From Phocaeicola plebeius (lineage in GTDB: Bacteria; Bacteroidota; Bacteroidia; Bacteroidales; Bacteroidaceae): 40,774 bases of DNA. Below the pieces are notes generated by a model. It was not told where the DNA came from and ran no database searches. It saw only the letters and a program-made list of their open reading frames with translations. Made by a program: the position numbers and the translations under genes. The stretch spans positions 1-40,774 of the forward strand of contig SFDG01000024.1 of NCBI GenBank assembly GCA_004558305.1. The letters run 5' to 3'. Below, piece by piece: positions 16,603 through 23,013 of the stretch. How positions within the stretch are numbered: the stretch's first letter is position 1; each line of letters begins with the position of its first letter.

Positions 16603-16824
16603 TGTCATTTGTCACGAATGTCATTTGTCATTAAGGAATAGCTGATTTCATCAGTTTCACCTCCACTCCAACTTAATATATATATAAATATATATTATAT
16701 ATATTTATATATATATTAAAATTATATATGTAATTTTATTCTCTACATTCCCCCAAATTCTGCTTCGCCGGAAGCGGGAGATGTGCATCTGCTTAATGAC
16801 AAATGACATTCGTGACAAATGACA
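16603..16824. repeat. 222-bp element with 33-bp perfect inverted ends
   Basis: The 33 bases at 16603-16635 are the exact reverse complement of 16792-16824. Each arm contains the 11-mer GTCATTTGTCA twice, separated by CGAAT. The interior holds a large AT palindrome. No coding capacity fits inside, so the form is that of a miniature inverted-repeat element or a very large potential cruciform. No flanking target duplication was identified. Confidence 0.8.
16673..16719. repeat. 47-bp perfect AT-only palindrome
   Basis: The 23 bases either side of a single central T at 16696 are exact reverse complements and consist only of A and T (TTAATATATATATAAAT... outward). It is followed at once by a second small dyad, AAAATTA/TAATTTT (about 16717-16737). 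Such a sequence would readily extrude as a cruciform or melt. Confidence 0.85.
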
Positions 16825-16920
16825 TGACTAATAACATTCGTTGCAGGTTTACGGTTCACTCCGTCCCTTGCTTGTCGGTCGGTGAACTTTGCCGGTGTGA
16901 AACAATTCGATGATGATGCT

Positions 16921-16994
16921 GTAGGGGCGGACCTGCGTGTCCGCCCGGATGCCGAGGTAGATGTTTCCGGGCAGACACATAGGTCTGCCCCTAC
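16921..16994. repeat. GTAGGGGC palindromic element, full copy
   Basis: A 26-base arm starting GTAGGGGCGGACCTGCGTGT (16921-16946) faces its inverted counterpart (16969-16994) with four mismatches and a 22-base loop. Outside the arms GATGATGCT and the CGTCAT-containing flank are partially complementary too. It is a MITE- or REP-like extragenic palindrome. Confidence 0.75.
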
Positions 16995-17054
16995 CGTTTT
17001 CGTCATAGGTAGTGAAGAATAACAGTATACAGACGGAAGTAATGAATCATCCTT

Positions 17055-17187
17055 CGTGTCTTTGTCCCTTTGTGTTGAAAAAAAAAAAAAAATCTGTGCC
17101 CCCTGTGTCTCTGTGTTTAAAACAAAAAATTCCCTTTGTGTCTTTGTCTCTTTGTGTTTAAATAACCCCCTGTGTCTCTGTGTTGAA
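17055..17187. repeat. alternating CTTTGTGTCTTTGT / CCCTGTGTCTCTGTG repeats
   Basis: Two modules alternate: type A, CTTYGTGTCTTTGTCYCTTT then GTGTT (about 17055-17080 and 17133-17158), and type B, CCCCTGTGTCTCTGTGTT (about 17099-17117 and 17166-17184). A-rich runs, including 14 consecutive A after the first module, lie between. Related words occur at 27455-27500. Confidence 0.75.
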
Positions 17188-17429
17188 TAAAGGCCGTCCC
17201 CCGCCGCCGCAGCAGCCAACCAGGAGGCGGAACGACCGCAGTTTTCAACCAACACGAATGGCTGTCATTATTCCCTTACAGCAGTCATTGTCAACCACTT
17301 ACAGCAGCTTTTTTTCGAAAATCCCGCCGAGTTAACGACGCTAAACGACATCAGTCCGGCAGACTTTCCCTAACTTTGCTCCTGAGAAAAGGGAAGACGA
17401 GGCCGGACCAGGCAGGAAGAAGGCAGCGA

Positions 17430-17472
17430 TTTGATGATGACGCTGTAGGGGGCGGACCTACAGTTTCGTCAT
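17430..17472. repeat. GTAGGGGC palindromic element, deletion derivative
   Basis: TGATGATGACGCTGTAGGGG-GCGGACCTACAG-TTTCGTCAT keeps both outer ends of the element at 16921-16994 but lacks most of the interior. It ends 53 bases before the meaB stop. Confidence 0.65.
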
Positions 17473-17524
17473 GAGCAGCGTAAGCAAAGAATCTGAAAAA
17501 TCATGATTCTTACCCGTCCTTCTC

Positions 17525-18619
17525 CTACCGGGAGAAATACTTGTCCAGCAGCTTGCGGGCAGCCGTGAAGGAAGTGGTAACGCCACGCAACACTTCCCGT
17601 TCCTCCTGTTCCAACAACGCCGCAATCTGGGGATTATTATAGAAACTGTCGCGCAACTGTTCGTTGATGGTCTCATACATCCAGTACTTCGCCTGCTCGT
17701 TCCGACGATGTTCGAAGTAGCCGTTCGCCTGTACGAAATGATAGTACTCATAGACCATGTCCCATATCTCCTGGATGCCCAAGCCGTAGAATCCCGAATA
17801 CGTCAGCACCTTCGGCATCCAGCCCGACTCGGAAGCAGGAAACAAGTGAAGAGCGTTCCGGAAATGGGCAGCGGCCAATTGAGCCTTCTCGATGTTGTTG
17901 CCGTCGGCCTTGTTGATGACAATGCCGTCGGCCATTTCCATGATGCCCCGCTTGATGCCCTGCAACTCATCGCCGGTACCTGCCAGCTGGATGAGCAGAA
18001 AGAAATCGACCATGGAGTGGACAGCCGTCTCGCTCTGCCCGACCCCCACCGTCTCGACAAATACCTTGTCGAAACCGGCAGCTTCGCAGAGGATGATGGT
18101 CTCACGCGTCTTGCGGGCCACCCCTCCCAACGAACCGGCAGTGGGACTGGGACGGATGAAGGAATCGGGATGGACCGACAGCTTTTCCATCCGCGTCTTG
18201 TCGCCCAAGATGCTTCCCTTCGACCGTTCGCTGCTCGGGTCAATGGCCAGCACGGCCAGCTTGCCGCCGTACCGCTCCAGCACATGCGTGCCGAACACAT
18301 CGATGGAGGTGCTTTTGCCGGCACCCGGCACGCCACTGATGCCGATGCGAAACGACTTTCCGGCATAGGGCAGGCATTTCTCGATGACCTCCTGCGCCAC
18401 GGCCTGGTGTTCCGGTTTCACACTCTCCACCAAAGTCACCGCCTGGCTCAGTACCGTCACATCGCCTTTCACGATACCTTCCACATACTCGCCCACCGAG
18501 AACTGACGGCGGCGCGCCTTCTTGCGGAACTGCAGGTAAGGGTTGACGGCAGCAGGCTGATCGATTCCTTTGTTGACCGTCAGGCCCTTGTATTCTTCAC
18601 TGTTTTCGGGGTGTTCCAT
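17525..18619 (-). CDS. meaB: methylmalonyl-CoA mutase-associated GTPase MeaB
   Basis: This 364-residue G3E-family GTPase (ArgK/MeaB) protects and reloads adenosylcobalamin in methylmalonyl-CoA mutase. Walker A is GVPGAGKST at 96-104, the family motif AIDPSSERSKGSILGDKTRM lies near 125-144, VETVGVGQSE near 188-197 covers the switch region, and NKAD at 236-239 gives guanine specificity. The C-terminal part provides dimerisation. The mutase genes lie about 9 kb away at 27522-32034, so the partners are unlinked here. It is the second gene of an operon with the DUF1573 gene, which stops nine bases upstream. Confidence 0.95.
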   Translation of the reverse strand: MEHPENSEEYKGLTVNKGIDQPAAVNPYLQFRKKARRRQFSVGEYVEGIVKGDVTVLSQAVTLVESVKPEHQAVAQEVIEKCLPYAGKSFRIGISGVPGAGKSTSIDVFGTHVLERYGGKLAVLAIDPSSERSKGSILGDKTRMEKLSVHPDSFIRPSPTAGSLGGVARKTRETIILCEAAGFDKVFVETVGVGQSETAVHSMVDFFLLIQLAGTGDELQGIKRGIMEMADGIVINKADGNNIEKAQLAAAHFRNALHLFPASESGWMPKVLTYSGFYGLGIQEIWDMVYEYYHFVQANGYFEHRRNEQAKYWMYETINEQLRDSFYNNPQIAALLEQEEREVLRGVTTSFTAARKLLDKYFSR

Positions 18620-18628
18620 ACGCTATGT

Positions 18629-19711
18629 TTATTTTAAGGTTGCTTTCACTCGGATAGATACTTTCGGTTGTTTCGGGTCGTTGGTAATCATCAGGATGCG
18701 AGGTGTGCCTTTCACCCGAGGCAGATTCTCTGCCAGCACCGTCACTTTCATCTTGGCCGATTCGCCCGGCTTCAGGACCCGCTTGTTCAGCTTCACCGCC
18801 AAGGCAATGCTGAACACCTGCATGTCCTGTATGCTCAGAGTCGACTGTCCTGTGTTGGTAATCAGGATGGTCTGCGATTTCTTCTGTTTTCCCTCCAAAG
18901 GCTCGAACACCAGTTCCCGGTCACCCGTAGACAGCGAGAGGACAGGAGGATGGTTCCGTTCCTGCGACGACACGCGAGAAAAGTCGGGCAGCAAGGCCAC
19001 CGATACAGGGATTTCATTGTCGCTGCCTACCTTGTCTCCGGGGAAACGGGACAGGTAGACCGAAGCACGGGTGATCCCCAATTTCGGCAGCTTGTCCGTA
19101 TGGAGGGTCACCTTTATCTTTCCCGCCTTGCCCTTGGGCAACGTGTCCGGGTCGGCGGCTGCACTCAGATAAGGAGGCAGGTGCATCAGCACCGGCGTGT
19201 AGGCTTTCGAAGAAGAATTGGCCACCCCGATTTCCAGGACCGGCTGTTCTCCCTTGTTGACATCATCGAAGGCAATCTCGTCCTTGTCCAGATGAATGGC
19301 ACCAAAGCCGTAAGGATGAGTGAAATTATAGTTACGGGCATCGGCTGTCACCTCGCCATGAAATTCCAGGTAAATGGGACGGGGAGCAGCATTGCAGTAG
19401 ATGCCTACTTCTTTGTAGAACCGTCCGATGGCCTCGGCATCAAACACGGCCTTCACGATGCCCTTTCCCCCTGCCGGTACAGGTTCCTGCGTCCAGGTGG
19501 CCGATGTACAGCCACAAGAGGTGGTCACGTTCGATACGACCAAGGGCCGGTCGCCCGTATTGGTAAACTCATAGTTCACGGTCACCGGATTGCGCCAAAG
19601 CACATACCCCAACTCCTGCTTTTCCTGCTGAAAGGTAATTTGCGGCTGTGCCTGCAGCCCTTGCAGGACCGCCCACCAACAGCCTATAATCGTTATAAGA
19701 AGATGTTTCAT
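18629..19711 (-). CDS. DUF1573 domain secreted protein
   Basis: This 360-residue protein has a signal peptide (MKHLLITIIGCWWAVLQGLQAQ) and Ig-like DUF1573 repeats. The diagnostic motif NTGDRPLVVSNVTTSCGCTSATW (here about 48-70, with the SCGCT core) is followed by VPAGGKGIVKAVFDA, and later NTGQSTLSIQDMQVF begins another repeat. DUF1573 proteins are exported, ASH/MSP-like beta-sandwich proteins of unknown function in Bacteroidetes. The ATG at 19711 is preceded by AAAAGG and gives the signal peptide; one at 19741 does not. A promoter-like pair, GTTG-N20-TACCTTTG, lies upstream. It is cotranscribed with meaB, with no evident functional tie. Confidence 0.87.
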   Translation of the reverse strand: MKHLLITIIGCWWAVLQGLQAQPQITFQQEKQELGYVLWRNPVTVNYEFTNTGDRPLVVSNVTTSCGCTSATWTQEPVPAGGKGIVKAVFDAEAIGRFYKEVGIYCNAAPRPIYLEFHGEVTADARNYNFTHPYGFGAIHLDKDEIAFDDVNKGEQPVLEIGVANSSSKAYTPVLMHLPPYLSAAADPDTLPKGKAGKIKVTLHTDKLPKLGITRASVYLSRFPGDKVGSDNEIPVSVALLPDFSRVSSQERNHPPVLSLSTGDRELVFEPLEGKQKKSQTILITNTGQSTLSIQDMQVFSIALAVKLNKRVLKPGESAKMKVTVLAENLPRVKGTPRILMITNDPKQPKVSIRVKATLK

Positions 19712-19738
19712 GCCTTTTCTAATATTATGTCCATGAAA

Positions 19739-19770
19739 CAAAGGTATAGAAAATATGGCAAGCCCCCAAC
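19739..19770 (-). promoter_or_regulatory. promoter of DUF1573 - meaB operon
   Basis: Minus strand GTTG (19770-19767), a 20-base spacer and TACCTTTG (19746-19739). The -7 box is perfect and the -33 box has three of four bases. Confidence 0.6.
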
Positions 19771-19845
19771 TATTCTATGAAATTTTTACTTTGTTTACTG
19801 CTCTAAAACATAGAGTACAGAAGAACAACCTGTCGTTATATTCTC

Positions 19846-19853
19846 TATTTTTG
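19846..19853 (+). promoter_or_regulatory. -7 box of SPFH operon promoter
   Basis: TATTTTTG matches TAnnTTTG and lies 32 bases before the SPFH start, back to back with the DUF1573 promoter. No good -33 box is visible. Confidence 0.5.
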
Positions 19854-19885
19854 TGATATCAAAACAATATCAAAATAAACAGAAC

Positions 19886-20827
19886 ATGAAAACACAGGAA
19901 TTTGAATTCAAAGGATTTGTTGCCAACGGCTTTGCCTGGATGTTCGGCAACTTGCTGCTCATTGCCGCTTCTGTAACTGCTTTTTTCTTCCCCGACATTC
20001 TGGGTATCTTCGCCTACATAGCGGGTGGAACAGGCCTGTTTGTTTCCTGCTTCATCTGGGGCGGATTTATCCTGCAAGAGCCGAACGAAGCGCGGGCGAT
20101 GCTGTTCTTCGGCGAATACCGGGGTTCGTTCAAACGCACGGGCTACTGGTGGGTGAACCCGTTCATTACTTCGAAAAAGATTTCACTGCGTGCCCGTAAC
20201 CTGAATGCAGACCCCATCAAGGTGAACGACAAGGTGGGCAACCCCATCCTCATCGGACTGGTGCTGGTGTGGAGACTGAAAGATACGTACAAAGCCCTGT
20301 TCGACATCGATTCGCAGACGATGGCGCAGAAGCCCAATGAGGTAGGTGCTTCCGTGGCCGGACGCATGAAGGCATTCGAAGATTTCGTGCGGGTGCAGAG
20401 CGATGCAGCCCTCCGGCAGGTGGCCGGGGAGTACGCCTACGACAACAACGAGGGCGGCGAGACCGAACTGACCCTGCGCAACGGGGGCAGCGAAGTGAAC
20501 GAGCAGCTGGTGCTGAAGCTGAACGAACGGTTGGAGATGGCGGGAATGGAGGCGGTGGAAGCCCGTATCAACTACCTGGCCTATGCCCCCGAAATCGCTG
20601 CCGTGATGCTGCGCCGACAGCAAGCGGATGCCATCATCAGTGCCCGCGAGAAGATTGTGGAAGGAGCCGTGTCGATGGTGAAGATGGCACTCGACCGTCT
20701 GAAGGAGGATGACATCGTGGAGCTGGACGAAGAGAAGAAGGCGGCCATGGTGAGCAACCTGCTGGTGGTACTGTGTGCGGACGAGCCTGCCCAGCCTGTC
20801 ATCAATTCGGGAACATTGAACCATTGA
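19886..20827 (+). CDS. SPFH/Band 7 domain membrane protein
   Basis: This 313-residue protein has two membrane segments (about 12-33 and 38-60), then an SPFH domain (GYWWVNPFITSKKISLRARN onward, about 85-230) with the flotillin/prohibitin-like region LAYAPEIAAVMLRRQQADAIISAREKIVEGAV near 228-260. SPFH proteins oligomerise into membrane microdomain scaffolds and often control proteases or stress responses. The ATG at 19886 is chosen because the protein core begins there; the upstream in-frame codon overlaps the promoter. The ribbon-helix-helix gene starts three bases after its stop, so the two are coupled. No NfeD-like partner is present. Confidence 0.9.
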   Translation: MKTQEFEFKGFVANGFAWMFGNLLLIAASVTAFFFPDILGIFAYIAGGTGLFVSCFIWGGFILQEPNEARAMLFFGEYRGSFKRTGYWWVNPFITSKKISLRARNLNADPIKVNDKVGNPILIGLVLVWRLKDTYKALFDIDSQTMAQKPNEVGASVAGRMKAFEDFVRVQSDAALRQVAGEYAYDNNEGGETELTLRNGGSEVNEQLVLKLNERLEMAGMEAVEARINYLAYAPEIAAVMLRRQQADAIISAREKIVEGAVSMVKMALDRLKEDDIVELDEEKKAAMVSNLLVVLCADEPAQPVINSGTLNH

Positions 20828-20830
20828 TGT

Positions 20831-21070
20831 ATGGCGAAGAAGGAAACCACGAAAAGCTTTGTGCTGCGGGTGGATGCGGAGACGATGGCGGCCATTGAGG
20901 CATGGGCAGCCGACGAGTTCCGCTCCACCAACGGTCAGCTACAGTGGATCATCGCCGAGGCACTGCGCAAGAGCGGACGGCTGAAGAAAACGAAAAAAGG
21001 CCCGCCCGCGGCACAGGACAGGGGCGCATCAGAGCCACAGATGGACACAGATGTTACGGATGACCACTGA
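20831..21070 (+). CDS. Arc-type ribbon-helix-helix DNA-binding protein
   Basis: This 79-residue protein begins with a beta strand (KSFVLRVDAETM) and two helices (AAIEAWAADEFRSTNGQLQWIIAEALRKSGR), the ribbon-helix-helix layout of Arc/MetJ proteins that bind DNA as dimers. From about residue 52 the sequence becomes charged and then low complexity (EPQMDTDVTDDH). That end is encoded by a CACAGATGGACACAGATG-type repeat, so the last 20 residues are probably not conserved. It follows the SPFH gene by three bases and is a candidate autoregulator of this operon, or a small adaptor to the SPFH protein. Confidence 0.82.
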   Translation: MAKKETTKSFVLRVDAETMAAIEAWAADEFRSTNGQLQWIIAEALRKSGRLKKTKKGPPAAQDRGASEPQMDTDVTDDH

Positions 21071-21118
21071 TATAACAGATGACTACTGGTGTTATTACGG
21101 ATGACTACTGATATTATT
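21056..21118 (+). repeat. three short tandem repeats after the Arc-like gene
   Basis: Units at 21056-21074 (19 bases), 21075-21096 and 21097-21118 (22 bases each) share the word ACRGATGACTACTGATRTTA, with few changes. The array begins inside the last codons of the ribbon-helix-helix gene and fills the gap to the DUF1648 gene. Confidence 0.7.
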
Positions 21119-21143
21119 AAATCCTTAAAGAGAACTACAGACC

Positions 21144-21665
21144 ATGATACGATTTTTCCATTTTCATGAGGAGCCGTCGTTTGGCGGCATTCCCTCACCT
21201 GCCGACAAGCTGCTGACGGGTACGGCCATCGGACTGGCAGGGGTATTGCTGGGCGTGTCCGTCGCCTTCACACAGACGGCGAAAGGTCCCATTCCCATCC
21301 ATTTCAATGTACTCGGCGAAGCAGATGCGTGGGGTGATCCTACTTTCTATTTGGTGCTGGGCGGACTGGGCCTTCTGACGGTCGGGCTCTGCCTGATCGC
21401 TTCGCGCTACCCGCAACTGATCCACCTGCCGGTCGTCCTGCGTCAGGAAACAGCCGTGCAGAAGGCGGTGAAATGCCGCTACGCAAGGAGTATGGCGGTG
21501 GTGTGTGGAGCACTCTTCCTGTCGCTCCTGCTGCTGTGCCGGGCGTACGAGACGGAAGCCTCGTGGAAGACGGCGGCGACTGCGTTGCTGGCCGTCAGTC
21601 TGTTTGCCGTCCTGGTAGTGACCATTACGGCTTCCCTGCACGTGGTCCGGACAGGAAAGCCGTGA
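21144..21665 (+). CDS. DUF1648 domain membrane protein
   Basis: This 173-residue membrane protein has about four hydrophobic segments (near 25-45, 65-85, 115-130 and 145-165). The motif GPIPIHFNVLGEADAWGD at about 49-66 is the hallmark of DUF1648 (PF07853), also found in the SdpI immunity family. The biochemical role is unknown; SdpI relatives protect against membrane-active toxins and signal by binding a repressor. It is third in the SPFH unit, 73 bases after the Arc-like gene. Its stop lies 14 bases from the convergent TPR gene, leaving little room for a terminator. Confidence 0.8.
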   Translation: MIRFFHFHEEPSFGGIPSPADKLLTGTAIGLAGVLLGVSVAFTQTAKGPIPIHFNVLGEADAWGDPTFYLVLGGLGLLTVGLCLIASRYPQLIHLPVVLRQETAVQKAVKCRYARSMAVVCGALFLSLLLLCRAYETEASWKTAATALLAVSLFAVLVVTITASLHVVRTGKP

Positions 21666-21679
21666 GGCGAAGTCTTCAT

Positions 21680-22993
21680 CTATTGTCTTTTATGGCCATC
21701 ACTTTCCCCTTCAAAGAATAGCTGCTCCTTCAACTGCCGCACTCGCCGGTATGCTTCCTGCCAGTGTGTCATCCCCTTAGCATCCACTTCGCCGTTTTCG
21801 TCGAGCAGATACCGCTCGTCATCGGGCACCTGTTTCATGAAGCGTTCGTAGTAGAGAACAGCGTTCTTGGTGTCCTTCAGCGAATCGTACAGGCGGGCGA
21901 TGGAGAACAAGGTCTTGTTCTGATGAGAATAGCTATAAGATTTCTTCAGTGCCGCCACCTTTCCTGGCACATCACCGGCCCGCCCCTTGCATTCGCCAAG
22001 ACCGTCGTAAAGCTTGGCAATCAGGCTGTCGGAAGGTATTGCCAGTTTAAGTGCCTGCTCCAGACAGGCCACTCCCTCCTCCTTCCACGAGGTACGTGCC
22101 GCCGACAGGCCGAGGTAATACAATGTATTGATGTCTGTAGGATTTCTTTTCGAGGCCAGCTTCAGGTTGTCATACGCCCCATAGAACCAGTTGTCGCCGT
22201 AGTAGGCCATGCCGAGATAGTAGCAGGTAAGGAAACTGCGGTCTCCCATCCGCTTCAACGCCTCGTAGCGGGCGATGGCCTCCGGATATTTTTGCTGCAG
22301 ACACAAGGCTTTGGCATGTTGGCGGTTGACATCCAAGTTGAGCGTGTCCGTACAGCGGTAAGTGGCGGTAATGTTCTCCGCATCGGCATACTGCTGGTTC
22401 AGGTTGAAGATATTGGCAATGCGGGCGACGGTCTGCGCATCGAGCGAATCGAGGCGATAGGCCGCATTGTAGCCCAAGAAGGCATAGGGGATGCTGTCCT
22501 CCATTTCGTATGCCTGTCCCAACATCCGGTAGGCGGTTGCCGAGGTTGAATCTGCCGCCAGCCAGTCATGGCAGGCCGTCTTCGCCTTCTGCGCTTCCGA
22601 GAGGTCCAACAGACACTGCACGTAGCCTGTCCGCAAGAATCCGGCGCGGGGTCGCAGGACGACAGCCCTCCGGAAAGCTTCTGCCGAACACTCTAACCTG
22701 CCCTGCCGGCGATAGCATTCCGCCAGCTCTGCCCAGGTCCTGACCCGCAGCGAGTCGGTCGCCAACCGCCGCCGCAGTACACGTTCCGCTTCCTTCCAAT
22801 CGGAGGTCGCCCGACATGCCTGCAGCCGCCAGTCCATCATTTCGCCGTCTTCTGCCGACATACCGTCGGTCAGACGCAGCACTTCGGTGTAGTCACATGC
22901 CTCCCAGAACAGCCTGATGCTGTCCTTGTGCTGGGAAAATCCTGGCGAAGCCACACACCAGGCCATAAGTACCGATAAAATAATCTGTTTCAT
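21680..22993 (-). CDS. secreted TPR repeat protein
   Basis: This 437-residue protein has a signal peptide (MKQIILSVLMAWCVASPGFSQ) and a solenoid of tetratricopeptide repeats covering most of its length. Recognisable units are TWAELAECYRRQGRLECSAEAFRRA (about 84-108) and DINTLYYLGLSAARTSWKEEGVACLEQAL near 285-313. No catalytic motif is seen, so a periplasmic protein-protein interaction role is most likely. It follows the M56/TonB gene by 20 bases on the same strand and should be the third product of the blaI operon, giving a possible partner for the M56 periplasmic TonB-C domains. Confidence 0.85.
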   Translation of the reverse strand: MKQIILSVLMAWCVASPGFSQHKDSIRLFWEACDYTEVLRLTDGMSAEDGEMMDWRLQACRATSDWKEAERVLRRRLATDSLRVRTWAELAECYRRQGRLECSAEAFRRAVVLRPRAGFLRTGYVQCLLDLSEAQKAKTACHDWLAADSTSATAYRMLGQAYEMEDSIPYAFLGYNAAYRLDSLDAQTVARIANIFNLNQQYADAENITATYRCTDTLNLDVNRQHAKALCLQQKYPEAIARYEALKRMGDRSFLTCYYLGMAYYGDNWFYGAYDNLKLASKRNPTDINTLYYLGLSAARTSWKEEGVACLEQALKLAIPSDSLIAKLYDGLGECKGRAGDVPGKVAALKKSYSYSHQNKTLFSIARLYDSLKDTKNAVLYYERFMKQVPDDERYLLDENGEVDAKGMTHWQEAYRRVRQLKEQLFFEGESDGHKRQ

Positions 22994-23013
22994 GCTTGCT
23001 TGTTTTTATCCAT

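Larger units (their letters stand above)
16094..17524. other. 1.4-kb noncoding repeat island
   Basis: No credible gene is present. Open frames on both strands are made from repeat sequence, have low-complexity translations and no family features. In order it holds: an imperfect stem-loop (CAGCGGAT 16122-16129 with ATCCGCTG 16183-16190), an orphan minus-strand TATCTTTG box (16300-16293), a GGTCGC array, a 222-bp inverted-repeat element with an AT palindrome, a GTAGGGGC palindromic element, alternating CACAAAG/CACAGAG repeats, a direct repeat CTTACAGCAG (about 17275 and 17298), an orphan plus-strand TAACTTTG box (17371-17378), and a deleted copy of the GTAGGGGC element. It separates the exporter operon from the meaB operon. 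Confidence 0.75.

Noticed and set aside
16115..16645. 176-codon plus-strand frame and opposite minus frames over the GGTCGC array
   Set aside because: Arg/Gly- or Pro-rich low-complexity translations come from the repeats. The ends share the ICHECHLSL string with the neighbouring false frame only because of the inverted repeat.
16743..17255. 170-codon minus-strand open frame in the island
   Set aside because: The translation is built from repeat DNA (KHKETKTQR and STQRDKDTK-like words, GRTRRSAPT from the palindromic element). It has no family features.
17087..17512. AAGAATC/GATTCTT stem (17487-17511) as meaB terminator
   Set aside because: A seven-pair stem without a following T tract on the minus strand is too weak to call.
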